Origin: Hydrogenophaga sp. A37
Lineage (GTDB): Bacteria > Pseudomonadota > Gammaproteobacteria > Burkholderiales > Burkholderiaceae_C
Reading direction: 5' to 3'
DNA length: 39,265 nucleotides
NCBI RefSeq assembly: GCF_002001205.1
Contig: NZ_MUNZ01000094.1
Span: 1-39,265, forward strand
Shown here: piece after piece, positions 15,938 to 23,040 of the stretch
How the letters are laid out: each line of letters begins with the position of its first letter
How positions within the stretch are numbered: the stretch's first letter is position 1
The notes under the pieces: model-generated
Database searches by the model: none
The model's input: the letters and a program-made list of their open reading frames with translations, nothing else
Told to the model about the DNA's origin: nothing
Program-made: the position numbers and the translations under genes

Positions 15938-16924
15938 TCAGTCGGCGCTGGTTTCGATCAACGCACCACTGGCCACGGCGGCCTGCTTGATGGCACGGAT
16001 GTCGTCCGGCCCCGTGCGGCAGCAGCCGCCGATGAGCCGCGCGCCGCGACCGTGCCAGCGCATGGCCTGGGCGGCGAAGTCATGTGCCCGGCCGTCACCG
16101 TGCCAGACCTTGTCGACCGCGTCGTAGTGTTCACCCGAGTTGGGGTAGACCACGATGGGTTTGGTGGTGTGCGAACGGGCCAGCGCCACCAGCGATTCGA
16201 TGAACTCGGGTGCGGTGCAGTTCACGCCCACGGCGGCGATCTGCGGCAGGGCGTCGAGCTGCGCCACGCAGTCGGCGAAGGGCTCGCCCTGGCAGTTGTG
16301 CGCGCCGTCCCGGCAGGAAAAGCTGAGCCAGGCCTGCACGCCGGGAAACTCGGGCAGCAGGCCCGCGATCGCCAGCGCTTCGTCGAGGCAGGGAATGGTC
16401 TCGCAGGCCAGCAGATCGGCACCCGCTTGGGCCAGCACCTGCAGGCGCGGCCGGTGGAAGTCGGCCAGCGCCTGGCGCGAGATGCCCTGGTAACCCCGGT
16501 ACTCGGAGCCGTCGGCGAGCATGGCGCCGTAGGGGCCGATGGACGCCGCCACCAGGGGCCGGCGGCGGCCCACGCGGTGGGCGGGCTCGGCCCAGAAGGC
16601 GTCCCGGGCCTCGCAGGCCAGCGTCACCGAGCGCCGCATCAGGTCGGCCGCCTCTTCGTGGCCCAGGCCACGCCGTGCAAAGGCTTCGAAGGTCGCCTGG
16701 TAGCTGGCGGTGGTGGCCACGTCGGCGCCGGCGAGGAAGTAGTCCAGGTGCACCTGCCGGATCAGGTCGGGCTGTTCGATCAGCAGCTTGGCAGACCACA
16801 GCGGGTCCAGCAGGTCGGCGCCACGGCGCTCCAGTTCGGTGGCCAGCGCGCCATCGAGCACGAACAGGCCCTGTTCGGCCAGCGCGGTTTGCAGGGGGGA
16901 CATGGGTTCTGGGGTGGGCGTCAT
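15938..16924 (-). CDS. mmuM: Homocysteine S-methyltransferase (MmuM type)
   Basis: Zinc enzyme that methylates homocysteine to methionine with S-methylmethionine or (R,S)-AdoMet as donor. The 328-residue chain shows the barrel start FVLDGALATELERRGADL (21-38), PLWSAKLLIEQPDLIRQVHLDYFLAGADVATTASYQA, SIGPYGA, and the three zinc cysteines C236 (GVNCTAP), C301 and C302 (IGGCCRTGP). This is the short B12-independent form. It starts at 16924 or at 16903 (MSPLQ); neither has a good ribosome site. It lies 122 bases after an amino-acid-type permease gene on the same strand, so it may be the last gene of that transcript, which would point to S-methylmethionine as a transported substrate. That link is inferred. 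Confidence 0.92.
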   Translation of the reverse strand: MTPTPEPMSPLQTALAEQGLFVLDGALATELERRGADLLDPLWSAKLLIEQPDLIRQVHLDYFLAGADVATTASYQATFEAFARRGLGHEEAADLMRRSVTLACEARDAFWAEPAHRVGRRRPLVAASIGPYGAMLADGSEYRGYQGISRQALADFHRPRLQVLAQAGADLLACETIPCLDEALAIAGLLPEFPGVQAWLSFSCRDGAHNCQGEPFADCVAQLDALPQIAAVGVNCTAPEFIESLVALARSHTTKPIVVYPNSGEHYDAVDKVWHGDGRAHDFAAQAMRWHGRGARLIGGCCRTGPDDIRAIKQAAVASGALIETSAD

Positions 16925-17046
16925 GGCGTTGTAAAAGGGATGGAACACGTGCCCGTCGAGCGTAGCCACGGGGCCGGATTTCGGGCTGCGAAGAAGCGGC
17001 CGAAATGCCGGCAAACGGCATCCCGGCCCGGGTCCGCGCGGGCCGG

Positions 17047-17748
17047 CTACCGGCGGCCGGCCGGGCCGAAGCGCCGCTCGATCCGGCGCACGGCCAGCAC
17101 CACCACCAGCGTTATGACGGCGTAGATGCCACCGGCCACCACCAGCGCGTCGGTGGTGTACGAAGCGTTCGACAGCCGGCGCGCGATGCCGGTGAGGTCG
17201 AGCACGGTGATGGTGCTCACCAGGGCCGTGGCCTTGAGCTGGGCGATCACCTCGTTGCCCAGGGCCGGCGTGGCGATGCGCCAGGCTGCGGGCAGCACGA
17301 TCCGGCGGTCGCACTGGAACGGGCTCATGCCCATGGCCAGGGCGGCTTCCTTTTCGCCGAGGGGCACGGCCAGGATGCCGGCGCGCAGGTCTTCGGCCAT
17401 GTAGGCCGCCAGGTTCAGGCTGAGCGCGAGCAGGCCGCAATAGAACGCGTCTTCCAGCAGCCACCAGGCGGGCGATTGGCGCACGGCTTCGAACTGGCTC
17501 ACCCCGTAGTACAGGATGAACAGCTGCACCAGCAAAGGCGTGCCGCGAAACGCCGCGCTGTAACCGCGCGCCAGCCGCGCCGGCCAGGCCTTGCCCGAGG
17601 TGGCCGCGAGCGCCAGCGGCAGCGCGAGCGCCAGGGCCAGCAGCACCGAACCGCACAGCAGCTGCAGGGTGATCACCAGGCCTTCCCACACCTCCAGCAC
17701 GCTGTCGGTGGGCAGCGCCAGCCAGTCTTCGATGGGGGCGAAGTTCAT
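17047..17748 (-). CDS. Polar amino-acid ABC transporter permease (HisM/GlnP-like) 2
   Basis: Inner-membrane permease of the HEQRo (His/Glu/Gln/Arg/opine) group, 233 residues, about five membrane segments. LVITLQLLCGSVLLALALALPLAL opens the domain, and RGTPLLVQLFILYYGVSQF (about 68-86) is the family's hallmark. The EAA loop reads EKEAALAMGMSPFQCDRRIVLPAAWRIATPALGNEVIAQLKATALVSTI. It overlaps the upstream permease by 4 bases (ATGA), so the two are coupled. In the 122-base gap to mmuM a small hairpin (ATGCCG-GCAAA-CGGCAT at 17005-17021) has no T-run. No ATPase gene is found next to it. Confidence 0.9.
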   Translation of the reverse strand: MNFAPIEDWLALPTDSVLEVWEGLVITLQLLCGSVLLALALALPLALAATSGKAWPARLARGYSAAFRGTPLLVQLFILYYGVSQFEAVRQSPAWWLLEDAFYCGLLALSLNLAAYMAEDLRAGILAVPLGEKEAALAMGMSPFQCDRRIVLPAAWRIATPALGNEVIAQLKATALVSTITVLDLTGIARRLSNASYTTDALVVAGGIYAVITLVVVLAVRRIERRFGPAGRR

Positions 17749-18425
17749 ACCGTCCTCGCGTCAAAGCCCCGCCCGGCCCGCCGCTCCAGCCAGGTGAAGA
17801 CCGGTTGCGAGGCGTGCAGGAACACGAAGTACACGGCCGCTGCCGCCAGGAAGAACAGGAACGGCTGGTGCGTGGCCTGGGCGCCCATGTTGGACTTCTT
17901 GAGCAGGTCTTCGAGCCCGACCACGGACACCAGCGAGGTGTCCTTCAACAGCGACTGCCACAGGTTGCCGAGGCTGGGCAGGGCGATGCGCCAGGCCTGG
18001 GGCAGGCGCACGGCGAAGAAGGTCTGGGTGGGCGTGAGCCCGAAGGCCTGCGCCGCTTCGATCTGCCCCCGGGGGAGGGCCGCGAAGCTGCCGCGGAACA
18101 CCTCGCTGGCGTAGGCCGCGAACACGATGGACAGCGCGAAGACCCCCGCCGCAAACGGGCTGATCTCCACCGCGCCGTCAAAGTGGTTGTTGATGAGATT
18201 GGACAGGCCGAAGTAACAGACCAGCACGATCAGAAACTCGGGGATGCCGCGCAGCAGGCCCGTGCACAGCCGCACGGCGCGTCGCAGCGGCGTGCGACGG
18301 CTCAGGCTGCCGGCCGCGAGCACCAGCCCCAGGGCCAGGCCCACCACCAGCGAAGACAGGGCCAGTTGCACGGTGATCCAGGCACCCTGCAGCAACTGAC
18401 CGGCGTACAGCCACAAATCGTCCAT
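17745..18425 (-). CDS. Polar amino-acid ABC transporter permease (HisQ-like) 1
   Basis: First permease of the pair, 226 residues. Family marks: GAWITVQLALSSLVVGLALGLVLA, TGLLRGIPEFLIVLVCYFGLSNLINN (the RG-PE-L hallmark), YASEVFRGSFAALPRGQIEAAQAFGLTPTQTFFAVRLPQAWRIALPSLGNLWQSLLKDTSLVSVVGLEDLL (the EAA loop and the following coupling helix). The gene starts 68 bases after the binding-protein stop. Both permeases are full length, and the pair would form a heterodimer like HisQM. The substrate is unproven; the neighbouring mmuM hints at S-methylmethionine or a related sulfur amino acid. Confidence 0.9.
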   Translation of the reverse strand: MDDLWLYAGQLLQGAWITVQLALSSLVVGLALGLVLAAGSLSRRTPLRRAVRLCTGLLRGIPEFLIVLVCYFGLSNLINNHFDGAVEISPFAAGVFALSIVFAAYASEVFRGSFAALPRGQIEAAQAFGLTPTQTFFAVRLPQAWRIALPSLGNLWQSLLKDTSLVSVVGLEDLLKKSNMGAQATHQPFLFFLAAAAVYFVFLHASQPVFTWLERRAGRGFDARTV

Positions 18426-18493
18426 TCACCACCCAACACAAACAGGAAGACCAGGCCACCCTGCCGGACGGCCTGGTCCCTAGGGGCGCCAGC

Positions 18494-19279
18494 TTACTTC
18501 AGCGTGGGCGCGATGCTGAAGGGAAACACCTTCTTGTTCTCGGCCGCGAAGCTGCCGTCGGTCAGCACCTGTTTGATCGCGGTGTTCAGGCGCGTGCGCA
18601 GCGGGTCGCCCTTGCGCACGGCGATGCCGGTGCCTTCGCCGAACATGGCCACGTCGTTCAGCGGCTTGCCTGCGAGGGCGAAACCCTTGGCCTTGCCGGT
18701 CTTTTCCAGCCACTCGTGGGCCACCGTGGTGTCGGTCAGCGCGGCCTGCACGCGGCCCGCCTCCAGGTCGAGCCAGATCGGGTCCTGCGAGGGGTAGGCC
18801 TTGATAGCGATGCCCGACTGGCTCTTGGGCAGGCGCTTCTTCAGGTAGGTTTCGTGGCTGGAGCCGCTGTAGATGCCGACGGTCTTGCCGCGCAGCGTGG
18901 CCGGGTCTTCGGTGATGCCCGAGCCGGCCTTGGCCACGTATTGCACCGGGGCCAGGGTGAACAGGTCGGTGAAGTCCACCACCTTCTTGCGCTCGTCGGT
19001 GATCGACATCTGGGCCAGCACGGCGTCGATTTTCTTGGCCTTGAGCGCCGGGATCAGCGCGTCGAAGTCCATCGTCACGTACTCGCACTTGGCCTGGATG
19101 TGCTTGCACATGGTCTTGGCCAGCTCGATCTCCATGCCCTTGAGCTCGCCCTTGGCGTCGCGGTACTCGAACGGCGCGTAGTCCGACAGGGTGCCGATGC
19201 GCACCACATCTTCGGCGTGCGCAGCACCGGCGAAGGACAGCACACCGGCCACCAGGCCACTCAACAGGGAACGACTCAC
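18494..19279 (-). CDS. Polar amino-acid ABC transporter periplasmic binding protein
   Basis: Periplasmic binding protein of family 3, 261 residues, with GTG start (19279-19277) preceded by CTGGAG at 8-base spacing. Signal peptide 1-22 (ending GAAHAE), then VRIGTLSDYAPFEYRDAKGELKGMEIELAKTMC, the ligand-binding block FDALIPALKAKKIDAVLAQMSITDERKKVVDFTDLF (about 73-108), LRGKTVGIYSGSSHETYL and the second-lobe stretch EGTGIAVRKGDPLRTRLNTAI. It heads a binding protein-permease-permease(-mmuM) group. A regulator of the Lrp family is transcribed divergently, as is usual for amino-acid-responsive transporters. Confidence 0.9.
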   Translation of the reverse strand: MSRSLLSGLVAGVLSFAGAAHAEDVVRIGTLSDYAPFEYRDAKGELKGMEIELAKTMCKHIQAKCEYVTMDFDALIPALKAKKIDAVLAQMSITDERKKVVDFTDLFTLAPVQYVAKAGSGITEDPATLRGKTVGIYSGSSHETYLKKRLPKSQSGIAIKAYPSQDPIWLDLEAGRVQAALTDTTVAHEWLEKTGKAKGFALAGKPLNDVAMFGEGTGIAVRKGDPLRTRLNTAIKQVLTDGSFAAENKKVFPFSIAPTLK

Positions 19280-19483
19280 GTTGTGATCTCCAGAAAAAAA
19301 TAGTCGGACAACCGACGGGCAGGGTGACCAGAAGGTCTTTTTTCAGCGCAAAAAGTGGCGCAAGTATCCGCGCCTGGATTGCGGCCCGGCGGCAAAAAAC
19401 GCCCATGGCGCGCGGGATGGCGGCGATTCTGGCCGCACCGGTGCGCTGCGGCGACGCGCTGGCGCAGTGCCTAGAATCGCCGC
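19280..19483. promoter_or_regulatory. Divergent control region between transporter and Lrp-type regulator
   Basis: A 204-base gap with start signals for both directions. On the plus side TAGAAT (19472-19477) lies only 6 bases before the regulator ATG, with no ribosome site, which suggests a leaderless transcript. An inverted repeat GACC-AGAA-GGTC occurs at 19326-19337. On the minus side the ribosome site CTGGAG is preceded by an A/T-rich stretch. Lrp-type proteins usually bind such divergent regions; no specific site can be assigned by eye. Confidence 0.45.
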
Positions 19484-19954
19484 ATGGACACCGAACTGGA
19501 CGTTTTTGACCGAAAGATCCTGGACCTCGTCCAGAAGGACTGCCAGCTCAACGCCGAGGTCATCGCGGAGGCGGTGGGCCTGTCGGCTTCCGCCGTCCAG
19601 CGGCGCCTGCGCCGCATGCGCCAGGACAAGACCATCAGCGCCGAGGTGGCGGTGGTGAACCCGCAGGCGGTGGGCCAAACCATGAGCTTCCTGGCCGGGC
19701 TGGAGATCAAGGACAACTACGAGGCGTTGCCGCGCATCCGCCTGTGGGCACAGTCCGAAGCGGCGGTCCAGCAGGTCTACTACGTGACCGGCAGCTTCGA
19801 CGTCATGATGGTGGTCGTGGCGCGCGACGTGAAGGCCTACGACGCGCTCGCGGCCCGCCTGATGGCCGACGTGCCGCAGGTGGTCCGCATGACGACCCAT
19901 GTCGTCATCGACGCGATGAAGGTGGGGCTGTACGTGCCGCTGGACCAGGGCTGA
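19484..19954 (+). CDS. Lrp/AsnC family transcriptional regulator
   Basis: A 156-residue amino-acid-responsive regulator. The N-terminal helix-turn-helix domain is LDVFDRKILDLVQKDCQLNAEVIAEAVGLSASAVQRRLRRMRQDKTI (about 5-51), with recognition helix SASAVQRRLRRM. The RAM ligand domain follows: FLAGLEIK, AAVQQVYYVTGSFDVMMVVVARDVKAYDALAARLM (about 89-123, with the conserved G-DxxLxV-type strand as GSFDVMMVV) and the closing strand TTHVVIDAMKVG. It is divergent from the amino-acid-type transporter and is the obvious candidate to control it. The start has a -10-like TAGAAT 6 bases upstream and no ribosome site. Confidence 0.9.
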   Translation: MDTELDVFDRKILDLVQKDCQLNAEVIAEAVGLSASAVQRRLRRMRQDKTISAEVAVVNPQAVGQTMSFLAGLEIKDNYEALPRIRLWAQSEAAVQQVYYVTGSFDVMMVVVARDVKAYDALAARLMADVPQVVRMTTHVVIDAMKVGLYVPLDQG

Positions 19955-19975
19955 CCTCCGCGTCATCAGCCCGCC

Positions 19976-20042
19976 ATATGCCGCTGGGCCATATACAAAC
20001 TGCTTCATAGTCGTTGGTTTGCGCGGTGGTGCTCTCCACAAT
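19976..20042 (+). promoter_or_regulatory. Candidate CysB-type promoter ahead of leader ORF and hydrolase
   Basis: A 19-base dyad ATATG-N9-CATAT (19976-19994) is followed by a segment ending in TCGTT (20011-20015), then 21 bases and CACAAT (20037-20042). Alignment without gaps to the promoters at 6323-6389 and 20723-20790 keeps 12 of 25 positions identical from the right half of the dyad to TCGTT. The start of the leader ORF is 57 bases after TCGTT, against 61 and 58 for the two sulfate-binding genes. Confidence 0.55.
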
Positions 20043-20072
20043 GCCGGCCATCAGCCATGAAGGAGCGCACCC

Positions 20073-20150
20073 ATGAACACAGCCAGACCGGGCGAGCTCG
20101 CCACGGACTTCACCCGGACACCCACCGCCCGCTGGCGGTCCCGTTTTTGA
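20073..20150 (+). CDS. Candidate 25-codon leader ORF
   Basis: ATG at 20073 with a textbook ribosome site AAGGAG (20060-20065) at 7-base spacing, ending in TGA at 20148-20150. The peptide begins MNTARPGELA and ends RWRSRF; it is rich in Arg and Thr/Pro, lacks Cys and Met after the first residue, and has no hydrophobic span. Its ATG lies 36 bases after the start of the -10-like hexamer, the same distance as for the sulfate-binding genes (40 and 37), so it would be the first cistron on this transcript. The hydrolase begins 13 bases after its stop. It may be a regulatory leader peptide or a small protein; I do not recognise it. Confidence 0.5.
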   Translation: MNTARPGELATDFTRTPTARWRSRF

Positions 20151-20163
20151 GACCGGGGGCGGC

Positions 20164-20718
20164 ATGTCTTCTCCCACCGTCATCATCGTGCCCGGCTGGC
20201 GCAACTCGGGCGCCGGCCACTGGCAAAGCCTCTGGACCGAACGCCTGCCCCATGTGCTGCGCGTCGAGCAGGACGACTGGGTCAGTCCGCTCAAACGGGC
20301 CTGGGTGCAACGCCTGACCGACACCATCGAGCAGGCGCCCGGGCCGGTGGTGGTGGTCGCGCACAGCCTGGGCTGCATCGCCACCACGCACCTGCCGCCC
20401 GAGGTGGCGGCGCGCATCCAGGGCGCGCTGCTGGTCGCGCCCGCCGACCCGGAGCGCCGCGGCGTGCTGGCCGACTTCGCGCCCGTGCCCTACCAGAAGC
20501 TGCCGTACCGCAGCGTGCTGGTGGCCAGCAGCAACGACCCGTTTTGCCCGGTGCGCCTGGCCGGGGCCTACGCCCGCGCCTGGGGCAGCGAGTTCGTGCG
20601 GCTCAACGACGCGGGGCACATCAACGTGGATTCCGGTCACGGCGAATGGCCGCTGGGCCTGGCCTTGTTGCAATCCCTCGGGGCCAACGTGACCCCCGCT
20701 TGGCCGGTGGCCGCATGA
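20164..20718 (+). CDS. RBBP9/YdeN family serine alpha/beta hydrolase
   Basis: A 184-residue cytoplasmic serine hydrolase. The start TVIIVPGWRNSGAGHWQSLW is the family signature, the nucleophile elbow is VVAHSLGCIAT with S77 about residues 73-83, the acid is in ASSNDPFCP and the catalytic histidine in GHINVDSGHGEWPLG. All three triad members are visible. The natural substrate of this family is unknown. It lies downstream of the leader ORF under a CysB-type candidate promoter and directly before the second sulfate-binding gene, which places it in the sulfur regulon. A role in releasing thio- or sulfo-esters is conceivable but not shown. The ribosome site is GGGGGCGG, moderately good. Confidence 0.88.
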   Translation: MSSPTVIIVPGWRNSGAGHWQSLWTERLPHVLRVEQDDWVSPLKRAWVQRLTDTIEQAPGPVVVVAHSLGCIATTHLPPEVAARIQGALLVAPADPERRGVLADFAPVPYQKLPYRSVLVASSNDPFCPVRLAGAYARAWGSEFVRLNDAGHINVDSGHGEWPLGLALLQSLGANVTPAWPVAA

Positions 20719-20722
20719 CTTG

Positions 20723-20790
20723 CTTATTCAACTGACGAATAAGAAAACAAGAACAAAGTCGTTTGTAAATGAAGGCATGGATTCCAGAAT
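20723..20790 (+). promoter_or_regulatory. Candidate CysB-type promoter of the second sulfate-binding gene
   Basis: A perfect 7-base inverted repeat, CTTATTC (20723-20729) and GAATAAG (20737-20743) with 7 bases between, is followed by TCGTT (20759-20763), 21 bases and CAGAAT (20785-20790). The inner 19 bases fit TTA-N13-TAA as at 6323-6341, and the arms fit LysR-type operator symmetry. The dyad starts 5 bases after the hydrolase stop. Confidence 0.6.
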
Positions 20791-20821
20791 CCCATGCACT
20801 CTCTCTATCGAAGCCACCCCC

Positions 20822-21817
20822 ATGAACAACACCTTCAAGCTCTCCCTCGGCGCCATCGCCTTCGCCGCTGCCTCCGTCGCCTCGGCCCAGACCACGCTGC
20901 TCAACGTGTCCTACGACGTGGCGCGCGAGTTCTACAAAGACCTCAACACCGCCTTCGTGGCGAGCCACAAGAAGGGCACCGGCAAGGACATCAAGGTGGA
21001 CCAGTCGCACGCCGGCTCCAGCGCACAGGCGCGGGCCGTGGCCGACGGCCTGGAGGCCGACGTGGTGACCTTCAACACCACCACCGACGTCGATTTCCTG
21101 GCCGAAAAGGGCGTGGTCGCCAAGGACTGGCGCCAGAAATTCCCCAACGGCGCGGCGCCCACCACCTCGACCATGCTGTTCCTGGTGCGCCAGGGCAACC
21201 CCAAGGGCATCAAGGACTGGGACGACCTCATCAAACCCGGCGTGCAGGTGGTGGTGGTCAACCCCAAGACCGGCGGCAACGGCCGCATGGCCTACCTCGC
21301 GGCCTGGGGCCAGGTGCGCGCCAAGGGCGGCACCGACGCGCAGGCCGCCGAATTCGTGGGCAAGCTCTACAAGAACGTGCCGGTGCTGGCGCGCGGCGGG
21401 CGCGATGCCACGGGCGTCTTCCTGCAACGCAACATCGGCGACGTGCTCGTGACCTTCGAATCCGAAGTGGTCTCGGTGGACAAGGAATTCGGCGCCGGCA
21501 AGGTCGACGCGATCCACCCCAGCGCCTCCGTCGTGGCCGAGAACCCGGTCGCCATCGTCGAGCGCACCGTGGCCAAGAAGGGCACGGCGGCCGACGCCAA
21601 GGCCTACCTTGATTTCCTCTACAGCCCCGAAGGCCAGGAGATCGCGGCCCAACACAACATCCGCCCGCGCAACGAGGCCGTGCTGAAGAAGTACGCCGCC
21701 GCGTTCAAGCCGATCAAGCTGTTTACGGTCAACGAGTACTTCGGCTCGCTGGCCGAAGCGCAGAAAGTGCACTTCAACGACGGTGGGCAGTTCGACAAGC
21801 TGTACACCAACAAGTAA
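20822..21817 (+). CDS. sbp: Sulfate ABC transporter periplasmic binding protein (second copy)
   Basis: Periplasmic sulfate receptor of 331 residues, paralogous to the gene at 6424-7437 and placed before cysT, cysW and cysA. Signal peptide 1-22 (ending ASVASAQ), [57 protein letters not shown] (about 60-98), [37 protein letters not shown] and FLQRNIGDVLVTFESEV are the family blocks. The start at 20822 begins the signal peptide; an in-frame ATG at 20720 lies in the promoter. It is followed by a 341-base gap that contains a small gene on the other strand before cysT begins, so co-transcription with cysTWA is likely but not certain. Confidence 0.93.
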   Translation: MNNTFKLSLGAIAFAAASVASAQTTLLNVSYDVAREFYKDLNTAFVASHKKGTGKDIKVDQSHAGSSAQARAVADGLEADVVTFNTTTDVDFLAEKGVVAKDWRQKFPNGAAPTTSTMLFLVRQGNPKGIKDWDDLIKPGVQVVVVNPKTGGNGRMAYLAAWGQVRAKGGTDAQAAEFVGKLYKNVPVLARGGRDATGVFLQRNIGDVLVTFESEVVSVDKEFGAGKVDAIHPSASVVAENPVAIVERTVAKKGTAADAKAYLDFLYSPEGQEIAAQHNIRPRNEAVLKKYAAAFKPIKLFTVNEYFGSLAEAQKVHFNDGGQFDKLYTNK

Positions 21818-21835
21818 GGCCCCAGGCCAACACTG

Positions 21836-22036
21836 TCAGGCCATGAACACCGCGATGAAGGCCAGCATGAAGATCAGGATGGCCCCCATGACCGGCAAGA
21901 CGATGGGCATGTAGTGCACGACGCTGTCGAGGATGTCTTCGGCCTGCTCTTCGGCGTACGCACGCAGCTCCGGATCGGAGTAGGTCCGCGGATGGTTGGC
22001 CAGGGCTTGGTCGGGGGGTGGCTGATGGTGCTGCAT
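21836..22036 (-). CDS. 66-residue C-tail membrane protein, antisense to the cys operon
   Basis: A small gene in the gap between the second sulfate-binding gene and cysT, on the opposite strand. The product has a polar N-terminal half ([18 protein letters not shown]), an acidic helix [24 protein letters not shown] (about 19-42) and a hydrophobic segment [23 protein letters not shown] (about 43-65) reaching to the last residue. The ordered polar-acidic-membrane layout is unlike a random antisense frame. The ATG at 22036 is preferred; a TTG at 22051 extends the frame. No strong ribosome site is seen. Family and function are not recognised. It may be an independent small protein interrupting the sulfate operon. 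Confidence 0.55.
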   Translation of the reverse strand: MQHHQPPPDQALANHPRTYSDPELRAYAEEQAEDILDSVVHYMPIVLPVMGAILIFMLAFIAVFMA

Positions 22037-22158
22037 GGCAATGTCTTTCAAGGGCGCATCGCAGGAAGCGGCGCTTCAGTGCCAGCAGCCTGACCCCATC
22101 AAGCGCGCGCGTCAACCACATGGCTTGCATGGCTTTTCCATGCGAGAGAACCCACCAC

Positions 22159-23040
22159 ATGAACACCTCAACTTTGCCCGCCCTCGTTCCACCGGATGCC
22201 GGTCTGCGGCGCTCCACGCGTCGCGTGCTGCCCGGCTTCAATCTCACGCTGGGCTTCACGGTGTTCTACCTGTGCCTGATCGTGCTGATCCCGCTGTCGG
22301 CGCTGGTCTTCAAGACCTTCACGCTGACCTGGCCGCAGTTCTGGGAGGCGGTCACCGCGCCGCGTGTGCTGGCCTCGTACCGGCTCACGTTTGGCGCCTC
22401 GTTCATCGCCGCCATGGTCAACGTGGTGTTCGGCCTGCTGGTGGCATGGGTGCTGGTGCGCTACAGCTTCCCGGGCAAGAAGATCGTCGACGCGCTGGTG
22501 GACCTGCCGTTCGCGCTGCCCACGGCCGTGGCCGGCATTTCGCTCACCGCGTTGCTGGCCGGTAACGGCTGGATCGGTTCGCTGCTGGAGCCGCACGGCA
22601 TCCAGCTCGCCTTCAACCCCAACGGCATCGTGATCGCGCTGATCTTCATCGGCCTGCCCTTCGTGGTGCGCACGGTGCAGCCCGTGCTGGAAGACGCCGA
22701 GAAGGAGCTGGAAGAGGCCGCCACCTGCCTGGGCGCCACGCGCTGGCAGACCTTCAGCCGCGTGATCTTCCCGAGCATCGCGCCCGCGCTGCTCACCGGC
22801 TTTGCCATGGCCTTTGCGCGCGCGGTGGGTGAATACGGCTCGGTCATCTTCATCGCCGGCAACATGCCCATGGTGTCCGAGATCACGCCGCTGATCATCA
22901 TCAGCAAGCTGGAGCAGTACGACTACGCCGGTGCCACGGCGGTGGCCACGGTGATGCTGATCATCTCGTTCGTCTTGCTGCTGGTCATCAACGGCCTTCA
23001 AACCTGGCAGCGCAAGCGTTCGGCGGGGAGCAACCAATGA
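22159..23040 (+). CDS. cysT: Sulfate/thiosulfate ABC transporter permease CysT (CysU)
   Basis: Inner-membrane channel subunit of the sulfate importer, 293 residues and about six to seven membrane segments. Family blocks: [33 protein letters not shown] near the start, [19 protein letters not shown] (about 115-133) and the EAA loop [29 protein letters not shown] (about 184-212), then [20 protein letters not shown], diagnostic for CysT. The ATG at 22159 begins a normal N-terminus; an earlier in-frame ATG at 22018 would add a non-family tail that overlaps the small minus-strand gene. The stop overlaps the cysW start by 4 bases. CysB-type control is expected by analogy with enteric cys genes. Confidence 0.94.
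   Translation: MNTSTLPALVPPDAGLRRSTRRVLPGFNLTLGFTVFYLCLIVLIPLSALVFKTFTLTWPQFWEAVTAPRVLASYRLTFGASFIAAMVNVVFGLLVAWVLVRYSFPGKKIVDALVDLPFALPTAVAGISLTALLAGNGWIGSLLEPHGIQLAFNPNGIVIALIFIGLPFVVRTVQPVLEDAEKELEEAATCLGATRWQTFSRVIFPSIAPALLTGFAMAFARAVGEYGSVIFIAGNMPMVSEITPLIIISKLEQYDYAGATAVATVMLIISFVLLLVINGLQTWQRKRSAGSNQ

Noticed and set aside
17005..17021. Hairpin in the permease-mmuM gap as a terminator separating mmuM from the transporter.
   Set aside because: The stem is only 6 bases and no T-run follows on the minus strand, so it cannot be called a terminator.
15938..17764. A 608-codon frame that would fuse a long extension to the homocysteine methyltransferase.
   Set aside because: The extension lies over the amino-acid permease gene in another frame and is low-complexity Arg/Ala/Gly. 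The methyltransferase N-terminus at 16924 matches the family.
20057..20317. An 86-codon frame starting at 20057 ahead of the hydrolase.
   Set aside because: Most of it overlaps the hydrolase gene out of frame. Its ATG has no ribosome site, whereas the AAGGAG inside it serves the ATG at 20073.
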